In this document: positions 8,737 to 17,250 of the stretch, piece by piece
How the letters are laid out: every line of letters starts with the position of its first letter
How positions within the stretch are numbered: the stretch's first letter is position 1
From: CALBPI01 sp038529355
GTDB lineage: Bacteria > Pseudomonadota > Gammaproteobacteria > Steroidobacterales > Woeseiaceae
Reading direction: 5' to 3'
DNA: 64,000 nt
Assembly (NCBI GenBank): GCA_038529355.1
Contig: JBCBDU010000004.1
Location: 62,001 to 126,000 of the forward strand
Made by a program: the position numbers and the translations under genes
Notes under the pieces: model-generated
What the model saw: only the letters and a program-made list of their open reading frames with translations
What the model was told of the DNA's origin: nothing
Databases searched by the model: none

Positions 8737-9843
8737 TTAATCCGTTCGTGATTGCGCGGCAATGGCCGGCGTCTGCGATTCGACATCGGCATTCTGTGCG
8801 CGGTGCAGCAACGCATGATCTAACAGCGTCAGACACACCATCGCTTCGGCGATCGGCGTGGCGCGCAAACCAACGCAGGGATCGTGGCGCCCTGTCGTAA
8901 CGATGTCAGTTGCCTGACCCGTCGCATCCACGGTCTTGCCGGTACGGGTGATGCTCGATGTCGGCTTCAACGCAATACTGACGACGATATCCTGGCCACT
9001 GGAGATGCCGCCCAGCGTGCCGCCGGCATCGTTCTTGGCGAATCCGTCCGGGTTCATTTCATCCCGATGTTCCGAACCTCGCTGGGCAACGGCCGCGAAG
9101 CCGGCACCGAACTCGACGCCCTTGACTGCATTGATGCTCATAAGCCCATGCGCCAACGTTGCACCGAGCTTGTCGAATACCGGATCGCCAAGACCTGCTG
9201 GCACGCCACGCGCAATGCAGGTGACACGCGCACCAATTGAGTCACCATCGCGACGCAACTGATCCATGTAGCTATCCAGAGTCTCGAGCATCGAAGGGTC
9301 AGCGCAGAAAAACGGATTGTCGTCGACGATCGACAAATCAGTTGCGGCCAGACGGTGCGGTCCGAGTTGCGACACATAGCCCTGAACCTCGATACCCCAG
9401 CGCATTTTCAGATACTTGCGGGCGACGGCACCCGCCGCGACTCGCATCACCGTCTCGCGCGCCGACGAGCGACCGCCACCGCGATAATCGCGAATGCCGT
9501 ATTTCTGCTGATAGGTGTAGTCCGCATGACCCGGCCTGAACTTGTCCTTGATCTTGCTATAGTCGCGCGAGCGTTGATCCTGGTTACGGATCAGCAACCC
9601 GATCGGCGTACCGGTGGTGACGCCCTCGAAGACGCCGGAAAGAATCTCGACCTGGTCCGGCTCCTTGCGCTGGCTGGTATGGCGCGACTTGCCGGTGCGA
9701 CGACGCTCCAGATCGATCTGGATATCTTCGGCCGACAACGCCATGCCTGGCGGGCAACCGTCAATGGTGCAACCCAGCGCAACGCCATGACTTTCGCCAA
9801 ACGTGCTGACACGAAACAGCTGGCCGAAGCTGCTACCCGGCAT
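8737..9843 (-). CDS. aroC: Chorismate synthase
   Basis: 368 residues, the normal size. The start MPGSSFGQLFRVSTFGESHG carries the first chorismate-synthase signature; RPGHADYTYQQKYGIRDYRG and GRSSARETVMRVAAGA follow. The enzyme is FMNH2-dependent and converts 5-enolpyruvylshikimate 3-phosphate to chorismate. Its start overlaps the prmB stop by 11 bases, so prmB-aroC-asd is probably one transcript; prmB-aroC also adjoin in E. coli. Confidence 0.97.
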   Translation of the reverse strand: MPGSSFGQLFRVSTFGESHGVALGCTIDGCPPGMALSAEDIQIDLERRRTGKSRHTSQRKEPDQVEILSGVFEGVTTGTPIGLLIRNQDQRSRDYSKIKDKFRPGHADYTYQQKYGIRDYRGGGRSSARETVMRVAAGAVARKYLKMRWGIEVQGYVSQLGPHRLAATDLSIVDDNPFFCADPSMLETLDSYMDQLRRDGDSIGARVTCIARGVPAGLGDPVFDKLGATLAHGLMSINAVKGVEFGAGFAAVAQRGSEHRDEMNPDGFAKNDAGGTLGGISSGQDIVVSIALKPTSSITRTGKTVDATGQATDIVTTGRHDPCVGLRATPIAEAMVCLTLLDHALLHRAQNADVESQTPAIAAQSRTD

Positions 9844-10807
9844 CAGGAGTTTCCTGCATGCGCGCTGCGAACAGCTCGTGGTGCTCTATCAGTGTCTCTT
9901 TATCCAAGATCGTCACGCCTTGTGCATCGTCAGCAAACGTTAGCCATATGAATGGTACCTCGGCGTACTCGCGTTGCAACGCCTCATCACTGGCTCCCAC
10001 TTCAAGGATCAAATGACCACCGTCGTTCAAAAACGCCGGCGCCTGTGCCAACAAGCGCCGCGCAATGCTCAGTCCGTCGTGCCCTGCCGCCAGACCCAGC
10101 TCGGGCTCATGCCGGTATTCTGCAGGTCGCGCGTGCATTTCATCGGCATCTACGTAGGGTGGATTACTGACAATCAGATCGAAGCGCTGACCCGACAACC
10201 CGTCGAACACGTCGGATTGGTGTAACGTGACCCGGTCGGCCAGCCCGTGGTACGCAACATTTGTCGCAGCGCAGGCTAACGCATTTGCGCAAACATCACT
10301 GGCATGCACCTGCGCGTGCGGCAGTGCCAGCGCGGTTGCGATCGCGATGCAACCGCTGCCGGTGCCAATGTCCAGCACCCGGTCTATGTGTGCACCATCA
10401 AGCCAGGGCGCAAACCCGTCGCCAATCAGTTCACCGATCGGCGAACGCGGCACGAGTACCTGTTCGTTAACCATGAATTTCAAGCCAGCAAACCACGCTT
10501 CGCCGAGCAAATAGGCCAGCGGCTGACGCGTCGCGATGCGCGTATGCGCCAACTCAGCAATGCGCGCAATGGTAGCGGTGTCCGGGGGAGCATCGAGAAC
10601 GCACTGCAACTGCAGCTGCCAGTCGGCCGCTGAGTACTCAATGTCATGCACCGCGGCAAACAACCAGGTTGCCTCGTCGGCAGCGCAGTCGGTGCCATGC
10701 CCGTAATGCAGTTCGGCGGCTTCAAACGCTTGGGTAACGGCGCTTTGCAACTGCCATCCGTTGGTTGCGCGCCGCAACGTATCGTGCAATGTCTGGAGGC
10801 TGCTCAT
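9833..10807 (-). CDS. prmB: 50S ribosomal protein uL3 glutamine methyltransferase
   Basis: 324 residues. An N-terminal helical domain is followed by a class I methyltransferase fold with the SAM-binding LDIGTGSGCIAIA and the NPPY active-site motif (SNPPYVDADE) of N5-glutamine methyltransferases. PrmB methylates ribosomal protein L3. The alternative is PrmC/HemK; PrmB is preferred for the longer N-terminal domain and the location directly before aroC, as in E. coli. Confidence 0.93.
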   Translation of the reverse strand: MSSLQTLHDTLRRATNGWQLQSAVTQAFEAAELHYGHGTDCAADEATWLFAAVHDIEYSAADWQLQLQCVLDAPPDTATIARIAELAHTRIATRQPLAYLLGEAWFAGLKFMVNEQVLVPRSPIGELIGDGFAPWLDGAHIDRVLDIGTGSGCIAIATALALPHAQVHASDVCANALACAATNVAYHGLADRVTLHQSDVFDGLSGQRFDLIVSNPPYVDADEMHARPAEYRHEPELGLAAGHDGLSIARRLLAQAPAFLNDGGHLILEVGASDEALQREYAEVPFIWLTFADDAQGVTILDKETLIEHHELFAARMQETPDAG

Positions 10808-10945
10808 GCGTGCACGTTAGGCGAGCGCTACGCGCAAGTCTAGCGCAAGTGATGCGCGCGTCGAATCTCATTGCGGCCAGGCAAAACGCTATGGGACAAT
10901 CGTACTTCAGCACTACCGGTATTCTTCCGGCTAACGGATTTCACG

Positions 10946-11554
10946 ATGTCTCGCTCCGCATTCACAACCCTACTGATCATCAGCGCATTTGCGATCGGTA
11001 TTGCATTCGGGCTTTCCCGGCAACAGCCCGCAGCCATAGCGCTCGAGGCTGGCACCTTGTTGGAACCCGCGCGCAACTTGCAGCCGTTCACGCTTGCCAC
11101 CGCGGCGGATGCCAACTTCACCAATGCCGATCTGCAAGGTCGCTGGACGCTGGTATTTTTCGGCTTTGCCAATTGCCCCGATATCTGTCCCACAACACTG
11201 CAACTGCTGGCAGCTGCGCGCGCGCAGGCCGAGCTGCCTGACGCGCTGGCGCCAACCATTGCACTGATCAGCGTCGACCCTGAGCGCGACGATGCACAAA
11301 CTCTAGCGCGCTACGTCGACTATTTTGGCGACAATTTGCTGGGCGTTACCGGCGCACCGGACATGATCGAACAGGTCGCAACGGACTTCGGTGTGGTCTA
11401 TCAGCGCGTAGAGACTGGCACTGATGGACAATACACCATGGATCACAGCGGTTCAGTGCTGCTGATCAATCCCGACGGCCAACTACGTGCCGTTTTCAGC
11501 CCGCCATTGTCGCGTACAGCGATCGCCGCGGATCTTGCACACATTATCGGTTAG
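10946..11554 (+). CDS. SCO1/SenC family copper chaperone
   Basis: About 203 residues from ATG at 10946, chosen because it gives an N-terminal membrane anchor (about 5-23); the frame is open further upstream. The thioredoxin-like domain has the copper site FANCPDICP (Cys77, Cys81) and a downstream His in MDHSGSVLLINPDG. Sco proteins deliver copper to the CuA centre of cytochrome c oxidase, or act as thiol-disulfide reductants for it, at the periplasmic face. A PCuAC gene follows ten bases on, supporting a copper-delivery role. No oxidase genes are in the window. Confidence 0.92.
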   Translation: MSRSAFTTLLIISAFAIGIAFGLSRQQPAAIALEAGTLLEPARNLQPFTLATAADANFTNADLQGRWTLVFFGFANCPDICPTTLQLLAAARAQAELPDALAPTIALISVDPERDDAQTLARYVDYFGDNLLGVTGAPDMIEQVATDFGVVYQRVETGTDGQYTMDHSGSVLLINPDGQLRAVFSPPLSRTAIAADLAHIIG

Positions 11555-11564
11555 GACAATGAAT

Positions 11565-12023
11565 ATGTTCAGACATTGGCTCGGTTGCCTGATCGTAGTC
11601 AGCAGCATCGTGGCAGCCGGATGCCAGCGCGACGCATCAAACGTTACGGCGCTCGGCATGCAAGACGCATGGGTTCGAGCACCCTTGCCCGGACGCACGA
11701 TGACCGCAGGCTACGTCAGCATTGCCAATGCAACTCAGAATGAGCGTGTGATCACAGGCGTCAGCAGCGCACAGTTCGCGCGCGTCGAATTGCACGAGAC
11801 AACGATGGTTGATAACACGATGCAGATGCGTCAACTCACGCAATTGACGATACCTGCCGGGGCAACCGCGGCACTTGCGCCGGGCGGTATGCACCTGATG
11901 CTGATTGACGCCAGGTCTGCGCTCGAAGACGGCGACTCGGTGACCGTGACGTTTACCGTCAGTGACGGCTCGCAAATTGATTTGATGATGCCTGTCAGCA
12001 AGGACAATCCCTATGAGCGGTGA
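11565..12023 (+). CDS. Periplasmic copper chaperone PCu(A)C
   Basis: About 152 residues. Two in-frame ATGs lie at 11559 and 11565; the second has the AGGA site at a proper distance. The signal ends in a lipobox-like AAGC, so it is probably a lipoprotein. The copper ligands of the DUF461 family are present: His of ELHETTM, the Met pair in NTMQM, and GGMHLML. PCuAC carries Cu(I) to cytochrome oxidase with Sco, whose gene precedes it. The stop overlaps the psd start (ATGAGCGGTGA). Confidence 0.92.
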   Translation: MFRHWLGCLIVVSSIVAAGCQRDASNVTALGMQDAWVRAPLPGRTMTAGYVSIANATQNERVITGVSSAQFARVELHETTMVDNTMQMRQLTQLTIPAGATAALAPGGMHLMLIDARSALEDGDSVTVTFTVSDGSQIDLMMPVSKDNPYER

Positions 12024-12900
12024 CCGAGAATCCGCGCTCACTTGGCGCCAGAAAAGTTTTGCCATGCTGCAGTATTTTTTGCCGCAGATTGCAATGACGC
12101 GTGGCGTTGGATGGTTGATGCAACGCGAACAGCCATGGCTGAAGAATCTGCTGATCAATAATTTCATCAAACTGTTCAAAGTCGATACGCAAGAACTCGA
12201 TGCGGCAGCGCCTGATGCCTACGCATCACTGAACGCTTTTTTCATCCGCGAGCTTGCGGCGGATGCGAGACCTATCGACGCTGATCCCGACAGCCTGACC
12301 TCGCCGGCCGACGGTGTCGTCAGCGCGTCCGGCAGCATCAAGGACGGTATGGTGATTCAGGCCAAGGGATTTACATACAGCGCGACGGATCTGCTCGGCA
12401 ATGCCGAGCTCGCAGAACGTTTCAATGGCGGTGTATTCGCAACTATCTACCTTGCACCGTATAACTACCATCGCGTGCATACGCCGGTTGCTGGCGAGGT
12501 CGTTGAACACCGGCACATTCCCGGCAAACTGTTCTCGGTCAATGGCGCTACCGCGCGCGCCGTGCCAAAGCTATTCAGTCGCAATGAACGCCGCGTGTTC
12601 GACTTAGCCGGCACGCACGGTCACAGCGCGTTAGTCATGGTGGGTGCGCTGAATGTCGGCAGCATCAGCACAGTCTGGGACGGCTACGTAGCCGCCGGCT
12701 CAAAACCCGTTGCGATACGTATGGCGCTGCCGCCCGAGCCTTTTGCGAAAGGCGCAACAGTGGGCTGGTTCAACATGGGTTCAACCGTCATCATGTTGTT
12801 TGAGGCAGGTGCTGCGCGATGGCACGACGATTTTGCCGCCGGCGCCATCGTCCGAGTTGGTCAACCGATAGGCAGGTTGACGCCGAACGCCAACCGATGA
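12013..12900 (+). CDS. psd: Phosphatidylserine decarboxylase proenzyme
   Basis: 295 residues. The self-cleavage site is WFNMGSTVIML, cutting Gly256-Ser257 so that Ser257 becomes the pyruvoyl group of the alpha chain; E. coli has LGST. SPADGVVSASG and APYNYHRVHTP are further family motifs. The enzyme makes phosphatidylethanolamine at the inner membrane. The start overlaps the PCuAC stop and the stop overlaps the epmA start (ATGA), so these genes are translationally coupled. psd-epmA linkage is known from Enterobacteria. Confidence 0.96.
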   Translation: MSGDRESALTWRQKSFAMLQYFLPQIAMTRGVGWLMQREQPWLKNLLINNFIKLFKVDTQELDAAAPDAYASLNAFFIRELAADARPIDADPDSLTSPADGVVSASGSIKDGMVIQAKGFTYSATDLLGNAELAERFNGGVFATIYLAPYNYHRVHTPVAGEVVEHRHIPGKLFSVNGATARAVPKLFSRNERRVFDLAGTHGHSALVMVGALNVGSISTVWDGYVAAGSKPVAIRMALPPEPFAKGATVGWFNMGSTVIMLFEAGAARWHDDFAAGAIVRVGQPIGRLTPNANR

Positions 12901-13859
12901 ACTGGCAACCCGGCGCCAGTGTCGCAACAGCTCAATTGCGCGCCGCAATGCTACAACGCCTGCGCGCACGGTTCGACGACCAGCAGGTGATGGAAGTGCA
13001 AACACCTGGTTTGTGCAGATATGCTGTGACCGATGTGCATATCGACTGCTTGAGCGCCAGCGCGCCGCTGCTGGACAGGCAGTTTTTTTTACGCACGTCG
13101 CCCGAATACGCACTGAAGCGACTGCTTGCGGCTGGCTACCCGGATGTCTATGAAATCGGCCCCGTATACCGCGATGGTGAGTGTGGCGCACGACATGAAC
13201 CCGAATTCACGATGCTCGAATGGTATCGCCACGAGTTCGATCTCGACGCAATCATTGATGATACGTTGCAAGTGTTACAAACGGCCTTGCTGCCGCTGAG
13301 CGATTCCGGTTGGTTGCAGCCCACAGCGGACACGCGACGCTATGATGACTGGCTGCTTGCAGCAACTCACTGTGACAGCGACAGCGATATGCAAACGCTG
13401 CAAGGCAAGCTTGCCGAGGATTTTCCCGCAGACCTGTCCAGTGACCGGCAGGCCGTTCTGGACTGGCTGTTCGATCGACAGGTTACAGCCATCATGCCGC
13501 GCAATCAGTTCTGCGTCGTCACGCACTACCCCGCAGCACAAGCGGCACTGGCGCGCCTCGACGCCACCGGTGAGCGCGCGTTGCGTTTCGAGGTGTATTT
13601 CAACGGGCTCGAACTGGCCAACGGCTTCGTCGAATTAGCAGACGCACGCGAACAACGCGCGCGGTTTACGAATGATCAAGCCGTACGCGCGGCGCAAAGC
13701 CGGTTCGCACCGCACATTGATGAGCCATTCATCGCTGCCCTGACCGCAGGTCTGCCCGATTGCGCAGGCGTTGCGATCGGCGTCGATCGGCTCGTGATGC
13801 TGCTTAGCGGCTGCGACCACATCCGTGACGTCGTCAGCTTCACATCGACCCAGGGATAA
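12897..13859 (+). CDS. epmA: Elongation factor P beta-lysine ligase
   Basis: About 321 residues from ATG at 12897, overlapping the psd stop by four bases. It is a class II lysyl-tRNA-synthetase-like catalytic domain with no anticodon-binding domain. Motif 2 is YEIGPVYRDGE...HEPEFTMLEWYR and motif 3 GVAIGVDRLVMLL. EpmA attaches (R)-beta-lysine to Lys34 of EF-P, whose gene is only 490 bases away on the opposite strand. EpmB, which makes the beta-lysine, is not in the window. A run of eight T at 13083-13090 lies inside the coding sequence. Confidence 0.93.
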   Translation: MNWQPGASVATAQLRAAMLQRLRARFDDQQVMEVQTPGLCRYAVTDVHIDCLSASAPLLDRQFFLRTSPEYALKRLLAAGYPDVYEIGPVYRDGECGARHEPEFTMLEWYRHEFDLDAIIDDTLQVLQTALLPLSDSGWLQPTADTRRYDDWLLAATHCDSDSDMQTLQGKLAEDFPADLSSDRQAVLDWLFDRQVTAIMPRNQFCVVTHYPAAQAALARLDATGERALRFEVYFNGLELANGFVELADAREQRARFTNDQAVRAAQSRFAPHIDEPFIAALTAGLPDCAGVAIGVDRLVMLLSGCDHIRDVVSFTSTQG

Positions 13860-13864
13860 ACGCC

Positions 13865-14359
13865 ATGCACTACGAAACAGACTACTCATTGCTGCTCGCC
13901 CAAAGTCGCGCGCTGATTGAAGGTGAGCCAGACAGCCTTGCCAATGTCAGCAACCTCTGCGCTCTGTTGTTCCAGACGCTGGACGCCGTCAACTGGGCTG
14001 GTGTCTACCTGCTGCGTGGTGACGAATTGGTGCTCGGGCCATTCCAGGGACAAAACGCTTGCGTCAGAATAGCCATCGGTGCCGGTGTTTGCGGCACGGC
14101 GGTCGCAGAACGTCGCCTGTTATGCGTCGACGACGTCCACCAATTTGATGGCCACATCGCGTGCGACGCTGCCAGCCAATCGGAAATCGTTGTGCCACTG
14201 ATTCACAACGAACAGGTGCTTGGCGTGTTGGATATTGATAGCCCGGTCAAGGCAAGATTCTCAGCGGCTGACGAACGCGGCTTGGCTGACATTGCACAGC
14301 TGCTCACCCACTGCATGGCAGATCATCCGCAGTCAGTCGGATTGATACTCAATCCTTGA
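13865..14359 (+). CDS. msrC: Free methionine-(R)-sulfoxide reductase (GAF domain)
   Basis: 164 residues, a single GAF domain. The three family cysteines are present with exact E. coli spacing: C66 (QNAC), C76 (GVCGTA) and C100 (HIACD), corresponding to C84, C94 and C118. SEIVVPL and LGVLDIDS are also typical. The cytoplasmic enzyme reduces free Met-(R)-sulfoxide. It lies five bases after epmA, and its last 11 bases overlap the end of convergent efp. Confidence 0.94.
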   Translation: MHYETDYSLLLAQSRALIEGEPDSLANVSNLCALLFQTLDAVNWAGVYLLRGDELVLGPFQGQNACVRIAIGAGVCGTAVAERRLLCVDDVHQFDGHIACDAASQSEIVVPLIHNEQVLGVLDIDSPVKARFSAADERGLADIAQLLTHCMADHPQSVGLILNP

Positions 14360-14918
14360 CGCGCGACACATACTCCCCGGAGCGCGTGTCAACGCGAATC
14401 ACTTCGCCCTCTTCGACGAATAACGGCACGCGCACCGTCGCGCCGGTCTCAAGCAAAGCAGGCTTCACACCGCCTTGTGCGGTATCGCCTTTCAAACCCG
14501 GATCGGTTTGCGTAATCGTCAGCTCAACAAAGTTTGGTGGGCTCACAGCCAGTGGCGAGTCATTCCACAACGTCACACTGCACACATCCTGATCCTTTAA
14601 CCATTGTGCGGCATCGGCTACCGCCGATTCCGGCGCGGCATGTTGATCGTAGCTGTCCGGATCCATGAAGTGCCAGAACTCACCATCGTTGTATAAGTAC
14701 TGCATGTCCGTCTCCATGACATCCGCAGCCTCCACTGATTCGCCAGATTTGAATGTCTTGTCCAACACCTTGTTGGTCTTCAGATTGCGCACGCGCACAC
14801 GGTTGAAGGCCTGACCTTTGCCGGGCTTGACGAACTCATTCTCGACAATCGTGTAAGGATCACCGTCGAGGATAATTTTGAGCCCGGAGCGGAATTCATT
14901 TGTGCTGTAAGACGCCAT
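14349..14918 (-). CDS. efp: Translation elongation factor P
   Basis: 189 residues, the normal size, with the three-domain EF-P fold (KOW-like N-domain plus two OB folds). Lys34 in KPGKGQAF is the conserved modification site. The C-terminus has the family pattern GATVRVPLFVEEGEVIRVDT. EF-P relieves ribosome stalling at polyproline. epmA, which modifies Lys34, is nearby, so beta-lysylation is the expected form. It is monocistronic and convergent with msrC. Confidence 0.97.
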   Translation of the reverse strand: MASYSTNEFRSGLKIILDGDPYTIVENEFVKPGKGQAFNRVRVRNLKTNKVLDKTFKSGESVEAADVMETDMQYLYNDGEFWHFMDPDSYDQHAAPESAVADAAQWLKDQDVCSVTLWNDSPLAVSPPNFVELTITQTDPGLKGDTAQGGVKPALLETGATVRVPLFVEEGEVIRVDTRSGEYVSRVKD

Positions 14919-15105
14919 ATTCGACCTTGTGCAACCCTGTCAGTCAGCGTGCATGGTAACGCGCGCAGGGTCCTGCGCAAAACGGATTGAATAGCAGCGA
15001 GAATCTGTCGCTAAAAGCAATATGGCGCACAGACCATGACGCAGATCGCCACACAGCCTGCAATATGGGGAACTGCGTCACGTTTTGAGGTTGACAGTCG
15101 CGGCT

Positions 15106-15117
15106 GGCAGGCCTGCC
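15106..15117. promoter_or_regulatory. 12-bp perfect palindrome upstream of fimX
   Basis: GGCAGGCCTGCC is a perfect palindrome 58 bases before the fimX start, in the 257-base efp-fimX spacer. A TTGACA hexamer lies at 15091-15096 just upstream and a TACTAAT/TAATAT stretch at 15120-15128 just downstream; the 23-base gap is too long for an ordinary sigma70 promoter. An operator is possible. No other gene or hairpin terminator is visible in the spacer. Confidence 0.3.
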
Positions 15118-15175
15118 TGTACTAATATTTAAGAACCCGTCAAACCTTCTGCAGGAGCGCGTTCCCCGCAACCAC

Positions 15176-17230
15176 ATGCAACCAAAAGCAATCCACATCG
15201 ACGTGTTGTCCGCCGCCGAGGACGACGCAGAAGCGCTCAACCGCATCTTGCGTGAAGCCGGCATGGCAGCGCGGTGCCACTGGCATGCCAATGCAGACGC
15301 GCTATTGCAGTCTGTTGCCAAGCAAGGTCACCTCGTTGTGTTGCGCGTCGAACCGGACGCAGAGCAAATCAAAGCGCTGGTCGATGCCGTTCGCAATCGC
15401 GATTGTGAACAGTCAGTTGTCTTGCTCGGCAAGGCTGCAACCGAGGCGGACATCGCAACCGCACAATCCGCCGGCGCGGCTGATGCGATTACGCTTACGC
15501 ATCCGCAACGCGTGGCCATCACACTGCAACGTGAGATTCGCCAGATCGAAATGATTCGGCAGATTAATCAAAACAAAGACAGTGCGGCTAACGTGCAACG
15601 GCAGTTCACAAGCCTGCTCGACAATGTGCCAGACGCGATTGCACACGTACAGGAAGGGATCGTTGTCGAGGTCAACAAGGCCTGGCTCGATCTGTTTGGT
15701 TACGGCAACGAATCAGACTGTACAGCACTGCCGTTCATGGACATGATTGCGCCGCACTCACAGGGCACCGTCAAGGGCGCTTTGGTTGCGATCGGCAAAG
15801 ACAAGTGGACTGGCGAATCGCTGGACATCGATGCAATTAAAAAAGACGGTAAGGCACTGACGCTGAACGTTGGTCTGCAGGGCGCCGTGTTTGACGATGA
15901 GCCGGCGGTACGGGTCGCGATCAAACCCGAAGATAAAGAAGACAAGCGCACCGCGTCGCTGATGCGCGATGCAATGAACAAGGATCAAAGCACGTTCCTG
16001 TATCACCGCCGCCATTTCATGAAGCTAGTGCAAAAGCGCATCAACACGCCACTGCAAAGCGGCCAGAGAATGATGGCCTGGATCCGCATTGACAAATTTA
16101 AGGATATCCGCACGGAGCTCGGCGTCATTCTGAGCGAGGAAATCATCAGCGACTTTGCCGAAGTGTTGCGCCAACGCCTGGAGAAAACCGACATCGCGGG
16201 TCGTTTCGAGGGCACAGCGTTCACGGTGCTACTCGAACGTGGCACCGAGCATGACGCTGAGGTTTGGGGTAAGAAGCTGTGCGAACACGTCGAACAGCGG
16301 GTATTTGAAGCCAGCAACAGAACGGTTAGCCTCACCTGCACGATCGGCATCGCATCGCACAGCAAGATCGTCAGGGACGCAGCCGGCCTGATTGAACTTG
16401 CAGAACATACCTATCGCGAAGCGAAAGGCAGCGGTAACACCAGCCAGATTGCGCTCGAGAGACCCAACGACGAAGATACCAAAATACGCAGGCATGACGC
16501 TATGTGGTCGAAACGCCTCACGGAAGCCTTGCGCGACAATCGCTTCCGGCTGTTGCAACAGCCCGTCGCCGCGCTTGACGGCACGACGACCAGCATTGCC
16601 GATCTCTTAATTCGGTTCGTGGACGAGCAAGGCGATGCGGTAGCTCCATCGGAATTCCTGCCAGCCGCACGCCGCACGAACATGATGCAGGCGCTGGATC
16701 GTTGGGTGATCAATGCCTCTTTGATCTTATGTAGAGAACGGCAACCAGATCTGGTCTTCATCCGGTTGTCGGAACAATCGATCGTCGACAAGTCATTCCA
16801 CGCCTGGTTGAAATCGATGATTGCCAAAAACGCCGACACGCCAGCGTCGCTGTGTTTCCAAATTCCTGAGGAAACCGCACTCAAATACCTCAAGGCCGTG
16901 GTCCAGACGGCAACTTTTGTGAAACAGCTTGGCTGTAAATTTGCGCTGGAGCACAGCGGAGTTGCACCACAATCGGCTAAACTGTTGCAATCAATGCCGT
17001 TGGATTTCGTCAAGATCGATGGTTCGCTGATTACGACGCTGTCGACCGACGAGGATGCGCACAGCACGACACGCGAATTGGTCACGATTGCAAAAGCCAA
17101 AGGCATCGAGACTATTGCTGAAAAGGTACAGGACGCCAACACGATGGCAGCGCTGTGGCAGTTGGGGATCAGCTACATGCAGGGACACTATGTGCAGGAA
17201 CCCGAAGTCGTCCTTCAGGAATCTGCATAA
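15176..17230 (+). CDS. fimX: FimX-type degenerate GGDEF-EAL c-di-GMP receptor
   Basis: 684 residues, close to Pseudomonas FimX (691). Order: REC-like domain (about 5-120) without a usable phospho-acceptor Asp, PAS domain (about 140-250), GGDEF-like domain (about 285-430) whose active-site motif has become RFEGTAF, then an EAL-like domain (about 445-675) whose EAL is DLL and whose DDFGTG region is LEHSGV. FVKIDG, ETIAEKV and MQGHYVQ, all structural or c-di-GMP-contact regions, remain. It should therefore bind but not make or cleave c-di-GMP. FimX controls type IV pilus assembly at the pole. A FimV-like gene follows after 20 bases. Confidence 0.88.
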   Translation: MQPKAIHIDVLSAAEDDAEALNRILREAGMAARCHWHANADALLQSVAKQGHLVVLRVEPDAEQIKALVDAVRNRDCEQSVVLLGKAATEADIATAQSAGAADAITLTHPQRVAITLQREIRQIEMIRQINQNKDSAANVQRQFTSLLDNVPDAIAHVQEGIVVEVNKAWLDLFGYGNESDCTALPFMDMIAPHSQGTVKGALVAIGKDKWTGESLDIDAIKKDGKALTLNVGLQGAVFDDEPAVRVAIKPEDKEDKRTASLMRDAMNKDQSTFLYHRRHFMKLVQKRINTPLQSGQRMMAWIRIDKFKDIRTELGVILSEEIISDFAEVLRQRLEKTDIAGRFEGTAFTVLLERGTEHDAEVWGKKLCEHVEQRVFEASNRTVSLTCTIGIASHSKIVRDAAGLIELAEHTYREAKGSGNTSQIALERPNDEDTKIRRHDAMWSKRLTEALRDNRFRLLQQPVAALDGTTTSIADLLIRFVDEQGDAVAPSEFLPAARRTNMMQALDRWVINASLILCRERQPDLVFIRLSEQSIVDKSFHAWLKSMIAKNADTPASLCFQIPEETALKYLKAVVQTATFVKQLGCKFALEHSGVAPQSAKLLQSMPLDFVKIDGSLITTLSTDEDAHSTTRELVTIAKAKGIETIAEKVQDANTMAALWQLGISYMQGHYVQEPEVVLQESA

Positions 17231-17250
17231 CACGCAAGGGACCGGACACG

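Noticed and set aside
15176..17230. Active diguanylate cyclase/phosphodiesterase
   Set aside because: Both catalytic signatures are destroyed (FEGTA for GGDEF, DLL for EAL), so an enzymatic role was dropped in favour of a receptor.
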